From: Chlamydoabsidia padenii
Taxonomy: Eukaryota > Mucoromycota > Mucoromycetes > Mucorales > Cunninghamellaceae
Length of the DNA: 64,000 bases
Assembly: GCA_025330725.1 (NCBI GenBank)
Contig: JAIWND010000011.1
Span: 558,001 to 622,000 of the forward strand
Direction: 5' to 3'
The notes beneath the pieces are model-generated. The model ran no database searches. It was not told where the DNA came from and saw nothing but the letters and a program-made list of their open reading frames with translations. Shown piece by piece: positions 50,558-61,477 of this stretch. Numbering within the stretch: position 1 is the stretch's first letter; the number at the start of each line of letters is the position of its first letter. Made by a program: the position numbers and the translations under genes.

Positions 50558-52352
50558 TTAATCCTGTCCCATGAGTCGTTTCAGATCGGCCAGCCGTTGT
50601 CGTAAACCCTGTCGTTCATTTTCGCTATCAGCATAGAGCACCTTGATATCCACCACCATTTTCTCCATATAAGCCAATTGCTCCTCCAGGGCCGAGTTCC
50701 GTTGTACCAAAGCCGAGTTCTTTGTACTGAGCACCTCCAATTCGTCCTTGACCCGCCCTTCCACATCCCCAGGTAATGTTTCCAAGGCCTTTTTCAAATC
50801 ATGCGCTTGTTGTCGGAGCGCATCGTTTTCGTCGTGAATCCGAGCAATATCCATCTTGGTTTCGATCAGTTGATTGGCTACTTGGGTATGTTCCTTGTTC
50901 AAATCGGTCATGTTGGTTTCCAGTTGTTTGGCGGTTTCTGATAATAGTTTGTTTTGTCGTTTAAGAGTATCGATCGCTTCGGCTTCAGTGTTGGCTTTGG
51001 CACTTTCCAGTTGATATTCTTTGGCAAGTTTGTCCAGGCGTTTGGGCATGATTTTTATGGTATATGCATCTGTCAATAGTTGACTAATCTTATCCTATAA
51101 TAAAGAATGTATCAGTAAAATGATGATTCCCTGATATTTTACCTTGTATATTTCCAAAACATCATTCTTTAAGAAATGAAGCAGACTATCAAACTCCATA
51201 CTGAGAATGATAGATTGATTCTTTTCCAAGATCGCCACCGCCAATCGATGTAGTGCTTCAATCCCCTGAGCCAATATGAGATCGTATACCCGGAAGACAA
51301 AGTGGAATGGGAATTTGTAGGCAAATAAAGTCATAAACCATTGAGAAGCATACATGTTGGATCGGATACCTTGGTTTTCAAAGTGACGGTAAACATGTGG
51401 TAATTGATCATATATCAGTCCATCCAGTTGATACATTCGTTGGTGTAAAAGATTGAGTTGTGGTGCAAAATGTCCCTTGAGTTGATACCTATCCATCAAT
51501 TGCACTAGTACCCCAAACGCTTCTTCTTCGGGCATCTACATTTAAGGGAATATGAGTACATTGATATCAAAAGAGAGAGACTTACATTGACCAAGAGAGG
51601 ACCAGCAATAAAAGCAATACCTTGACAATAACCTACATCCAGATCATAGAGAGAATACGCCTTGACTACATTAAAGAGTGCATCCTTGCCTTGTTTGTTT
51701 TTAAAATAGTCGTGGTGAGGGAAGGTCCGGTCGAGATCACGAAGGATGGCTTTTTCATACACCGATTCTTCTTTAAGTAGTTGCATATACCGTTGTTCTA
51801 GTTTGATGTCTTTGGATTTCGCAAATAGTTGCCACACCATACCACGAAGAGCTTGAGGGACACCTCGTTGGACATGTAATAGGAGCACCTTGGGTTCGGT
51901 TTTAGCTACACGATCATATTCACTAATCACTTGCGACCAGAATTCTAAGAGAAAGAGAGAGAAAAAAAAAAAGGGTCATTTAATGTTGATTGGATTGATT
52001 TTATCCTGTACTTACCCCAATCAGTGTCATCTTGTTCTTCATCGGTTGGTTGATCTGTTTCTTTAGACTGCTGGTCTGGTTCAACAGGAGGAGTGTCTGC
52101 AGGTGCTGTTATAGATGGTGCTTCTTCTTCTTCTTCTTCTTCTTCTTCTTCAGTGACGGATTGATTGTTGAAAACATGTACTGGTGGAAGTGGAGGTGGT
52201 TGCTGTTGACTGATGGTTCCCCTTCGCCTTCGACCTGTTGGTGTGGGTGTTTTAGACAAGTTGGAGGTATCGTTTGAAATAGGTGTGGTATTCTGCGGTG
52301 ATGTGTCTTTCGGAGGAGTATCCGTCATGGGAAGAATATCAGTGGATGCCAT
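50558..52352 (-). CDS. TBC-domain Rab GTPase-activating protein (Gyp5-like)
   Basis: Four exons, 52352-52016, 51944-51586, 51535-51143 and 51094-50558, give 541 residues in phase. The N-terminal ~110 residues are Pro/Thr/Glu-rich with a Glu run. The TBC domain starts about FWSQVISEYDRVAKTEPK and LLLHVQRGVPQALRGMVW. The arginine finger lies in ILRDLDRTFPHHDYF (IxxDxxR) and the glutamine finger in VGYCQGIAFIAGPLL (YxQ), so both catalytic residues are present. A C-terminal coiled coil of about 150 residues (TEAEAIDTLKRQNKLLSETA onward) ends RLMGQD. The order matches yeast Gyp5/Gyl1, which act on Ypt1/Sec4 in exocytosis. Confidence 0.93.
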
Positions 52353-52442
52353 CAAGATGAATGGAAGGTTTTTATTCTTTAAAAAAAAAAAAAAAAAGAA
52401 TGTGAAAAAGGGGGGTGATATCCTATTTATAGACACTAGTAA

Positions 52443-52456
52443 TTTTAAAATACCGC
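52443..52456 (+). promoter_or_regulatory. Recurrent element variant upstream of the RabGAP
   Basis: TTTTAAAATACCGC, 91-104 bp before the RabGAP ATG and 17 bp beyond the end of the next gene, so the two genes are almost abutting. Confidence 0.35.
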
Positions 52457-52472
52457 TAAATCAAGGCACGCG

Positions 52473-53238
52473 CTAAACCGAGGGAGGAATATCATCATCC
52501 GTCAATCCAATAGACCTTAAATGATCCATACAGTTAAACCGATCGACCTTGATTGGATCACCATGACGGATTTGAGATAACCCGGTATTACCATGATGGC
52601 CACGCCGTAGCCGATCACGACTACCATCATATTGACAATCCCGACTCCACCATAAACAGAGCGATCGAAGAGGTCCACCATGGGTAACAATCAGGATGTG
52701 TTGATAATTGGCCGTGGTGGCTTCCTTGACGAGATCGTTATAGGTGTCCAACACCCGAGTTGTGAATTCCTGTTCCGTTTCACCGCCATGAGTCTTGACA
52801 CAGACCTTTTGACCCAACGCAAACAAATGACTAATGGGCTGATTCGATAGATCGCCAAAACTTCGTTCGCGTAGACCGGATAGGTAGGTGATGGGTGTGT
52901 CTTGATGATGAATGTCCAGAATGGCTTGAGCGGTCTTGGTGAGAAAAAGACTTTGACTTGTTAATAATGTTTCTTTTGTTTTATAAAGAGTTATTGTTTT
53001 TACCTGTTTACATCTAGTCAAGTCGCTACAATAGACCTTGTCAAAGTGTTCGTTGGCAAGGCGTTTACCTACGAGAGCTGCTTGACGATGGCCCAGTTCA
53101 TTCAAGACGGTATCTATCAACAAGGTGAGTATGTACAAGCTAATCCCAGCTCTTTCTATATTTACCTGTTTGGCCCTGAAGAATACGTTGCTTATTGGCG
53201 TCAGTGTTTCCATGTCTAATCAATGTAATGAGAAGCAT
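52473..53238 (-). CDS. Histidine phosphatase (phosphoglycerate mutase-like)
   Basis: Three exons, 53238-53166, 53113-53004 and 52934-52473, encode 214 residues. The N-terminal catalytic RHG motif is LITLIRHGNTDANKQ (His8-Gly9 type), followed by QRILQGQTDTVLNELGHRQA and the phosphate-pocket Arg in YCSDLTRCKQTAQAIL. GLRERSFGDL supplies the family Glu, and ILIVTHGGPLRSL has the second catalytic His. Branch-1 histidine phosphatases include phosphoglycerate mutases and fructose-2,6- or sedoheptulose-bisphosphatases; the substrate cannot be assigned. Start at 53238 is preferred because the ATG just precedes the RHG strand. Confidence 0.9.
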
Positions 53239-53302
53239 AACAAAAAAAAAAAAAAAGAGTGAAAAATGAAATATTCGTTTTTGAAGTTCAAAAAAGATCA
53301 AA

Positions 53303-53315
53303 GGCGGCATTTGAA
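53303..53315 (-). promoter_or_regulatory. Recurrent element upstream of the histidine phosphatase
   Basis: GGCGGCATTTGAA, 65 bp before the phosphatase ATG; first of two copies in the 182-bp divergent promoter. Confidence 0.4.
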
Positions 53316-53325
53316 TTTTTTAAAT

Positions 53326-53338
53326 GCGGGATATGAAA
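53326..53338 (-). promoter_or_regulatory. Recurrent element upstream of the TMEM97-like gene
   Basis: GCGGGATATGAAA, 83-95 bp before the TMEM97-like ATG. It is followed by T/C tracts. Confidence 0.4.
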
Positions 53339-53420
53339 TATATACTCTTTCCTCTTTTTTTTTTTTTTTTCATTTCCTTCTTTCTCTTTCCTCTTCTTCT
53401 TTTTTTTTTTTTTATCCAAC

Positions 53421-53996
53421 ATGGCCACCAGTCTTTTTAAAAGACCACTTGATTTGGTCTATTTTATCTACTTCTTTACCCATATTCCTGTCACACTTAT
53501 GATTGACTTTCAAATCTTCTACCCTCCTCATCTTGTACCTCAAGCTCTGAAGGATGCCCTTATAATGTACATTCGCGATTACAAGGATCCATTTATAGGG
53601 GCCAATCCTCCTCTGTATTGGTTCATGTCCTTCATGTACTCTGAACTCTTATTCCAGTTTATCTTCTTTTTTATTGCTTGCTATGGTCTTTGGAAAGGTA
53701 ATAATAATACAACAACAACAAAATAGGACTCACCTCCCCTCTCTTTCTTTTATATTATAGATTCTACTCGTTGCCGCCTTGGTCTCTGTATTTATGGCTC
53801 TCATGTCGCCACCACTGTATTCGCCAGTCTGTTTGAAGTATTACTTAATCCTGCACACCATTTGACATCCACTGAACGATATACCTTGTCGAGCTTTTAC
53901 CTCCCGTATTTTATCATTCCTGTGGTTATGGTGGTGGACTCTTACTGCAAACTCTCCAAACTAATTGCAAATCATCACATCAAAAAAGTAAACTAG
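53421..53996 (+). CDS. TMEM97: TMEM97/sigma-2-receptor-like EXPERA membrane protein
   Basis: Two exons, 53421-53697 and 53761-53996, give 170 residues, the usual size. Four membrane helices are visible: LVYFIYFFTHIPVTLMIDFQ, PLYWFMSFMYSELLFQFIFF, GSHVATTVFASLFEVLL and FYLPYFIIPVVMVVDSYCKL. The EXPERA domain pattern is clear, with paired acidic residues (Asp in the first helix region, Glu in MYSELLF). The C-terminal HHIKKVN is a dilysine-like ER-retention signal. Relatives bind sterols and regulate NPC1 or act like sterol isomerase-fold proteins; the ligand here is inferred. Confidence 0.92.
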
Positions 53997-54096
53997 ATTA
54001 GAATAGATCTCCTCCCCCTTTATTAGACATAAAGTTAAATAATGATTATAATAAAAAACGTGTTTATTGGTAAATATAATGTGTTAAACTAGTCTA

Positions 54097-55155
54097 TCAA
54101 GTGGATGGATCAGGGCTCACACGGAGGACAATTTTACCCACAGTGCGATGTGATTCCAACATTTCATGTGCCTTGTACCCATCCTTCAAATCAAACACGT
54201 TACCATCCGGCACATAACTTTTGATCAAACCCTGTTCCATCCACGGGGCAACATGAGAGGCAAATTTGGTATTATCAAAACCCATAATGAAGCCATAACG
54301 TCGAGGAGCAAACAGTTTTCGGTAAAACACGGTGGTCACTATAGACAATAATTTAAACATACCCAAAGGAGAGTCTCCAGAATTTTCCACAGGACCTACA
54401 GCAGAAATAAAGATCCCAGTCTTCTTCTTGACAAGATGGAGGCATTTGGTATAATAGTATTCACCACCAATGAGATCCAGCACCACATCATAACTATCAG
54501 GCTCTTCTTGATCCAGCGCCTTTGGATCAGTGTAATCCACCACTCGGTCAGCACCAAACGTATCGATCACCAATGACTTGTTCTTTCCACTGCATACACC
54601 CACCACCTGATTGGCACCACGTGCTTTGGCAATCTGGATAGCATATGTTCCCACACCTCCAGAGGCGCCGATCACCAACACCTTTTGTATGGGTTCCGGG
54701 TGACTGACGAGGAGACCTTGAATTGCCGTCAAGGTCGCTATTCCCATTGACGCCGCCGAGACAAAATCAATACCAGCAGGTATTTTTGCAATGGCTTGAC
54801 TTGTATTTGCCACCAGGTATTCAGCATAGGAGCCATGAGACACACCAAGGGGGAGACTACCAAACACCCGATCGTTCACATTGAATTCTGTCACTTTGCT
54901 ACCTTTAGCCACCACCACACCAGAGTAATCACCGCCTAGAATAGAGTTCTTTTTGAAAATGAAGCTGCCCATGTATCCTTGACGTATTTTGGATTCAATA
55001 GGATTGACACCGGCGGCTACCACTTTGATCAAGATGTCCTTGGGATGACGTAGTTGAGGCATAGGTACGGTTTTGTAGTTGAGGGCTTGAGAAGCAGGTC
55101 CAAAGGATTCCATAACGAGAGCATGAATATTATCAGGTATATCTTGTTGAGACAT
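54097..55155 (-). CDS. MDR-superfamily quinone oxidoreductase-like protein
   Basis: Intronless, 352 residues. GroES-like N-terminal domain (ILIKVVAAGVNPIESKIRQG and LGGDYSGVVV) followed by a Rossmann domain with VLVIGASGGVGTYAIQIAKA (glycine motif GASGGVG, 163-169). The structural/catalytic zinc ligands of alcohol dehydrogenases are absent (position after GGDYSG has no Cys/His pair), so it belongs with the zinc-independent quinone reductases such as reticulon-4-interacting protein 1 and yeast Ast/YhdH-like proteins. NADPH is the expected cofactor. The substrate is unknown. A TTTCAAATTCCGC element lies about 85 bp upstream. Confidence 0.93.
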   Translation of the reverse strand: MSQQDIPDNIHALVMESFGPASQALNYKTVPMPQLRHPKDILIKVVAAGVNPIESKIRQGYMGSFIFKKNSILGGDYSGVVVAKGSKVTEFNVNDRVFGSLPLGVSHGSYAEYLVANTSQAIAKIPAGIDFVSAASMGIATLTAIQGLLVSHPEPIQKVLVIGASGGVGTYAIQIAKARGANQVVGVCSGKNKSLVIDTFGADRVVDYTDPKALDQEEPDSYDVVLDLIGGEYYYTKCLHLVKKKTGIFISAVGPVENSGDSPLGMFKLLSIVTTVFYRKLFAPRRYGFIMGFDNTKFASHVAPWMEQGLIKSYVPDGNVFDLKDGYKAHEMLESHRTVGKIVLRVSPDPST

Positions 55156-55237
55156 GATGTATTATTGAGAGAGAGAGAGAGAGAGAGAATAAAGAAGAAG
55201 ATGATGAATCAAAAAAGTCGCATTGATAAATGAATAA

Positions 55238-55250
55238 TTTCAAATTCCGC
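55238..55250 (+). promoter_or_regulatory. Recurrent element in the divergent MDR/LMBRD2 promoter
   Basis: TTTCAAATTCCGC, 83 bp from the MDR ATG and 101 bp from the LMBRD2-like ATG; only one clear copy serves this pair. Confidence 0.45.
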
Positions 55251-55342
55251 TTTCATTCCCCGAAGTCGATTTTGGGAAAGCTTCGTAAGTGTTTCGCTCC
55301 TCTTCTTTTTTTTTCTGATTCAGCCATTCAATATAATACCCA

Positions 55343-55354
55343 ATGTCAACATGA
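55343..55354 (+). promoter_or_regulatory. Four-codon uORF overlapping the LMBRD2-like start
   Basis: ATG TCA ACA TGA: its stop overlaps the main ATG (55351) as ATGA. Such an arrangement can permit reinitiation or set leaky scanning. Confidence 0.45.
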
Positions 55355-58346
55355 CTGAACAAAGCAATTGGCTTCCGCTTGTGTTCAGTATTCTAATCCT
55401 TATTATTATTGTTTCCACGTTGGTGTCCTTTTATGGAAACTTCAAGTCTCAACCTTGGTATGTATCTCTGGTTTGCATCGTTGGTTGGTTCTTTCCGTTC
55501 TGGATTGTGCTCTTGCTACCTTTGGATATGGCATCGGTAATTACACGGAGAATAAAAAAAAATAAAGCATGTTACTGACTTTTTATTAATGTAGACTCTT
55601 TACGAAGATTGTGATGTGAATTGTCGACGACCATTAACGTATGTCTCCCAATCCTTCCTTTACGTTGCGTGGCGAACCATCTACTGGACATCCTTTTGTT
55701 TGACCTGGTAAGTATATAAATAGACTCGGTATTTTGGTACTTGCAATGTTTTATTTTTAATATTCTTGTTACTTTAGGATGTTTATCCCAATGATGCAAG
55801 CATATGTTAACACGGGTGAATTCCAAGCCGTACGCCGTCTAATTTCGGCGGCAAAAGTCAATTTCCGATTTTATATGATCTATGTGGTAATTGGTATTCT
55901 TGGTCTGTTTTACCTGGTTTTCAAAGGTGGTATTACAACAAGGTAAAACAAGGTGGGGGAAAAAAAATGATGATGGGACTAACTTGTCCTGTTTATAAAT
56001 AGGATGAAACTACAAGGATTTGTGATGGCAATGGCGAACAGTTGGGGATTATTCTTGGTGATCATGTTAATGGGGTATGGATTGGTAGCGGTGCCTCGAA
56101 AACTATGGTATGCCAGTAATAGTCAACATCACTTGAATGAACTCTATAAAAAAGCATCACGAATTAAGGAAGAATGTATGGATAGCGAACTGGAATTCAA
56201 TGAACTAGCAAAGGTAATAAACTGCAATACGAGAAATCATCTTTTATATAACATGTTACTTATATATATATATATATATATAGACTATCAACACTATTTC
56301 TCATCGACCTATTCGATCAGATCCCAATTTACGACTGATGGTGGACAATACTGTAAAACGATTCCCATTTGTCAAACATCCTATCTACGCTGATCGTGAT
56401 CATTCATCAGGTATTCCTCAAGTATTGACTGAAGAATATATTATCACTTTAAATCGGAACATGATCCTCGCAGCTAGAATGAAGGACAGGAAATCGGCGT
56501 AAGTATGGAGAATCATGGATGATAATGTAATTACTCATGTATGTATGTATGTATAGATTATGGCAAAACCTTTTATCTGAAGCTTACTACTTGCAAGACA
56601 TTGAAACTAACAAAGGCAACTTGGATAGGTAAAATATACTTCAGCTTGTTTGATCTCTTTATCCTTTTTTATTTTTTATATATATTAACTTGGCTTGTCT
56701 CTTTCGAATAGACGCTTCCACTCCAACCTGCGACCGCTTCAGGAGGTTACATTCTGGACGGATATGAAAACACGAATAGGTAAAGTTGTATCTAAAATGG
56801 TTATTTGAAATTCAGCAACTAATTTGGGTAAATTCGATAAAGAATGGTGGTGGGTGATTATGTTTAGATCTATTATCTACCGTGGTTTATCTGTCATCCT
56901 TGGTGTAGCCAGCATCTGTATCTTATGGTCCGAACTTGTCTTTAATATTAAATCACCTCTGATTTCTATTGTTGGTCTTACTATCAATGCTTGTGGTTTG
57001 AATTATGCAGCTGTAGAGGTATTGTACAGTACTATAGAAGATTCTTACAGATATTAACTTTCTTCTCTATCTCTCTCTCTAGGTGTTGTCATTCCTGACC
57101 CTAACATGGATGTGTATTTGTGTGTATACATCCCTTTTTAAAGTGCGATTCTTCAACTTGTACTTGTTAATCCCTCATCATCATACGGATCCCAACAGTC
57201 TACTATGGTTTACCGGATACATGTGCAAAATGATGCAAGTACTATATATATATATATTGTCTGTCAATAAACCCATTCACTAATCCTTCTTTTTCGTTTC
57301 ACTTAGGGCACCATTATGCTATAATTATATAAACCTGATTGGACCCACTGAAACTAGGAACAATCAAGATCATACAGAAACCGTATTCAGTCAGGTAAAA
57401 ATACACAAACTAGTATATAGTGGGTATAATGACTAAATTACATGTTATACTTTTAGTTTATGGGCAAAGCAGATCTTGTGCCATTTTTAGGGTCTACCTT
57501 TATGGATTGGTTCCCTGTGGTTGTTTTGATTCCGGCCTTTGCAGCTATCTTCCATATTCCATCATTGAAATGGTTCGGTGATAATAACGACGGGGATCTT
57601 GAAGATGGAGGAAGTTTGAATATTAACGTGGCTGAGGGAAAAGATCTTGTTTTGGAAGGTAAAAGCAAATACACTAACTAGGATGGATGGCTAATTTTCC
57701 CTCTTTTGTGGAATAGAACGACGATTATTGGAAAGAAGCATGGATCATGACAATGGACCTCCTCTTGGCTTGCTGGATCGTGCAAAAAGTATCTTTGGCG
57801 TAAGTCCGACTCTCCTCTTTATAAATAGTTGATAACTAACGCAAAAGCGACTAGACATCCTTTTCTAGATCCACTCGACCACGACTTGATGATGTCACCT
57901 CAAGTAATACTAGTCAGCATTCTATCGGACCACTCTCCTCTTCTTTACGACAGGAACGCGATAAACGCCTCGATGCAATTCTCGGAAAACAGCCCACGAA
58001 TTCAACAGATGCCTCTTCCTCCTCTAGACCAACGGCACAAGATAATCCTCTAAATGTCAAATTACAATCTTTTGGTGATAATGTCAAATCAAGATTTGGA
58101 CAACTCTTTGGCGGTAACGACAGCGAACCCATGCCGGTCAACCTATCATCAACAACACGAATACCATCACCGCCACCACCACCGCCACCAAATAAAGATA
58201 TCACTCGATCGGGGCGTGTATTTGGCACAGCAGCACCAAGATCTCCATCTCCTAATCTATTCCAAAAGGCAACGACGGCTCGGGGAAATCAAGGAACCAC
58301 CATCTCTCCGTTTGCCAGGTTTGATGATCATCCATCATCCACTTGA
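55351..58346 (+). CDS. LMBRD2: LMBR1-domain membrane protein, LMBRD2 homologue
   Basis: Thirteen exons give 749 residues, with every junction phase-checked: 55351-55536, 55595-55707, 55778-55942, 56003-56213, 56284-56498, 56557-56628, 56712-56779, 56816-57018, 57083-57234, 57307-57394, 57457-57658, 57717-57799 and 57855-58346. About nine helices, starting NWLPLVFSILILIIIVSTLV, with LMBR1 landmarks GFVMAMANSWGLFLVIMLMG and a DKEWWWVIMFRSIIYRGLSV segment in mid-protein. The ninth intron is of GC-AG type (gcaagt). The C-terminal ~165 residues are Ser/Pro-rich and cytosolic. Animal LMBRD2 modulates beta-adrenoceptor signalling; the fungal role is unknown. Confidence 0.92.
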
Positions 58347-58700
58347 TCATATTAGAAATAGTTCCCCTATCTATTAGATTTATCCTCTCTTACTTTGTAT
58401 TATCTTACTGTATATTGTCTTATGTATCCATCTTTATAATAAAATTGGCTTCATGGCCTGGTGACTTTATTATTATTATTATTACAGCGGCGCTTTTATC
58501 TATTTTCTGATTTGCATGAATGCGGGGTTTAAATAACATGTTGGTGGGTGGATTTGCCCACGAGTGTAAATATGATTAAAGAGATTATTTTATTGGTAAT
58601 GATAGGATATACAAAACGAACGACTACACTAATGACTAAATACAAGAGTTATATCTATAGGATTAATGATTATAACAAAGAAGGAGGATAGGAGGGGTGT
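58347..58700. other. Convergent intergenic region
   Basis: 3'-to-3' gap with AATAAAA at 58438 and a (TTA)n stretch near 58470. A good GCGGGGTTTAAA element lies at 58522-58533 with no start codon of a known gene near it. Confidence 0.45.
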
Positions 58701-59794
58701 TCATACTTGGCCAAAAGGAGTAATGAGAATTTTATCGGATGACAGAGTAGCACCACCATCAGGTTTTATATTTTGATACAAAGTTTCTTCTTCATGTCGA
58801 GGAGGTAGATTTGCCATCATATGAGGTTGTATGGCTTCCATGGAAGGAATTGGATCAGTAACAAAAAGCATTGGGTCCATGGGAATAAACACCTTTCCAA
58901 TAAACGTAGCTACAAATACAGTCCAATGGGTCTAGACAAAAAAAAATGAGTCAAGAGTGAGTGATAATTCACCACTTACATAAAGTAAAAAAATGAGAAT
59001 GACACATAACAAGGACCATTTGATTTCATCGTTAAACAATCGTTCACAATTGTAATAATCCGATGCCATGGGTAAAGTGGTATTCATATTGGCATTGGTT
59101 TGAATATGTGATAATCCGTCCGAGATGCACCATTGATGGAAGGATGTTTGATTGGCAACAAAATAGACAAAGTTGGAGAGTGTATCGATGACGACGGCAG
59201 CAGCTGATAGTCCCAATACATAAACCAAGTGTCTATCAAAGACACGGTGCTAAAAGTAATAAGTTAGAAAGTGGATTGATTAGGTTTTATTTATTATATT
59301 TGAACCTACAGAGATCACAATCATGATAAAGGTGAAGAGAGTGATTAAACCAAAGATGAGATTGACGACACCAAAGACCATCAATGGTGCTGTTTCTAGA
59401 TTAGAATAAAATGCTATAAACAACATGGATTAGTATCAAACTCCCACGCCCTTTCTATTGTACTTACGACTTTTCTGCATAAACGACAGGACAGCAAAGT
59501 AAAAACTGAAGCCCTATATATTCACAAAGGAAGAATGAGACTTGTTCTGTTAGTTTTTATTATTATTTATGATATTACGTACCGACATGATCAAACAGCC
59601 CAAGAGACTTCCAAACCAATTGGGAAAGCAGCCACAACACCTTGGATGGAGGCGAGAACTAATTTAATAAAAGAGAGAGTCAATTCCTACTCCTAACTTT
59701 TTTTTTTTAAAGAAAAAAACATAACATACCGCTTGTATTGATCTTGTAACTTTGTCAGGTCATCTTTTGTTCGTATTGGCCTTGATTGGAACAT
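58701..59794 (-). CDS. Four-transmembrane protein with Cys-rich first helix
   Basis: Six exons, 59794-59730, 59658-59583, 59513-59468, 59413-59310, 59249-58980 and 58931-58701, give 263 residues in phase. The short cytosolic N-terminus runs into RLHPRCCGCFPNWFGSLLGC, then helices FSFYFAVLSF, PLMVFGVVNLIFGLITLFTF and HLVYVLGLSAAAVVIDTLSN. A large loop with several cysteines (HQWCISD, YYNCERLF) and a fourth helix (SLLCVILIFLLYVTHWTVFV) follow. The layout resembles fungal four-helix plasma-membrane or LAPTM/MARVEL-like proteins, but I cannot place it. The acidic/Pro-rich tail ends ILITPFGQV. Confidence 0.75.
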
Positions 59795-60163
59795 GGAGAT
59801 TGTGTGTGGGAGGAAAAGAAGAAGGAAGGAAAAACAAATACAATCTGATTTTTTTTAAATAAGGGACGAGACAAAACAGAAAGCCAAAAAAGGTAGCTCC
59901 GACTCCATGAGCAAATGCTTTTATAGCCCGCCTGCCGAGAGAAAATAAAGGTATACATGGACTTATTATGCAGGTGCACTGTATTTATACACTTCTCAAC
60001 CCGATTGAGCTTTTTATTTTTTTTCACATCAGCTTTCCTGGATTAGATTGCAAGAAAAAAAGGAAGATGGGAAAAGAAAACTCCCATAGTATGATAGAAT
60101 GCATTGGCACAGCAAGAGTGAAACATTGGAAGGACCGAGAAAAATGGTCAGCCCGTTCGAAAA

Positions 60164-60175
60164 GTTCAATCCCCG
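60164..60175 (+). promoter_or_regulatory. Recurrent element upstream of the BXI1-like gene
   Basis: TTCAATCCCCGC, 75-86 bp before the ATG at 60250. Confidence 0.4.
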
Positions 60176-60249
60176 CTCGGTCGTAAAAAAGAGAGCTTTT
60201 ATTTTTTTATTTTTTTCTCTTCCTTTTCTTTTACCTAACAAAAAGAAAA

Positions 60250-61197
60250 ATGTCCTACCAGAATTATACACAACCTCCACCTGCTTACGATGCTGAAGCT
60301 CGTCAACCTTTAATGGGTGATGATGAAACTGATGATATCTTCAAGGTCGCCAACAGCAGTATTGATGTTCGAATGGGTAAAGTATCTGAAAACAAGTGTT
60401 TGATGTTTTGCTCACTCTTCTTTTTATAATATCTAGCCTTTGTACGAAAAGTGTATTCTATACTTTCCGTTCAATTATTAAGCACCATAGTATTGTCTTC
60501 TGTTTACATGTATAATGCTTCTGTCAAATCTTGGGTACAAACAAAGTAAGTTGAAGCTTGGCATTCGTAGATAGGGGAGACCTTTGTTAACTAATCTTTT
60601 TCTTCTCTATAGTCCTTGGTTACTTTTGGTCTCTGGTATTGGCTCTTTGGGTGTTTTGTTTGCACTCATGTGGAAAGCTCGCTCGACTCCTTTGAATTAT
60701 TACCTCTTGGCACTTTTCACCTTGTTGGAAGGACACTTGGTGGGTACTATTGGTAAGAAGGGATACAAAAGTGTACAAAAAAAAAAGTGTGTTTGATACT
60801 CACCTTGCTATTTATTCTTAAAGTGACATTCTATGACCAAACGATCGTCCTCCAGGCATTGATTATCACCTTTGGCGTATTTATCGGACTGACATTATTC
60901 ACGATCCAATCGAAATGGGACTTTTCTGGAATGGCACCTTTCCTCTTTGCTGGTTTATGTGTCTTGATGTTGGCGGGTATTGTCCAGATCTTTATCCCAT
61001 TCTCCGAAGGTTTCCAATTAGCTTTGGCCATTGGTGGTGTGGTGATCTTTAGCTGTTATATCATCCTTGACACTTATCTGATCTTCAACCGTTACTCTCC
61101 TGAAGACTATATCATGGCTTCTGTACAACTTTATATGGACTTTATCAACTTGTTTATTCGTCTCTTACAAGTCTTGAATGCCATGCAAAGAGATTAA
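60250..61197 (+). CDS. BXI1: Bax inhibitor-1/lifeguard (TMBIM) family protein
   Basis: Four exons, 60250-60376, 60437-60545, 60613-60752 and 60824-61197, encode 249 residues. The N-terminal cytosolic segment TQPPPAYDAEARQPLMG contains a PPAY motif, as in yeast Bxi1 (PPPPY) and human lifeguard proteins. Seven helices follow. The UPF0005 pattern is clear: FVRKVYSILSVQLLSTIVLS, LEGHLVGT, then AIGGVVIFSCYIILDTYLIF and DYIMASVQLYMDFINLFIRL with the two membrane Asp residues of the calcium-leak pore. It resides in ER or vacuole membranes and affects the unfolded-protein response and calcium. The third intron is near the SET-like LLALFTLLEG helix. Confidence 0.95.
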
Positions 61198-61477
61198 AAC
61201 CAGTGGATGCTTCCCCTATAGTTAGTAGTATATATTAGTTTAGTTATGATATCCCCCCCCCTTAGTATTTTTTTAAAGTCCAATAAACGTCATCCAGGTT
61301 TTATAAACTATTATGTGTCTTTTGAATGATAAAAAGTTGATATGTACCCACTACCCTGCACATAGCAACATCCAGGCAGTGCATGCATCCTACACCAAGT
61401 CAAATTGTAAAAAGATTTTATTTCATCATCTATTTTAAAAATTATACTATATTATAAAGACAATCTACCTAGATAGT

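Noticed and set aside
60164..60175. tRNA gene, because TTCAAATCC resembles the T-loop/B-box
   Set aside because: At the sites examined no A-box, acceptor stem or cloverleaf can be folded, and many copies (TTTAAAATCCCGC, GGCGGGGGTTTAA) break the B-box consensus.
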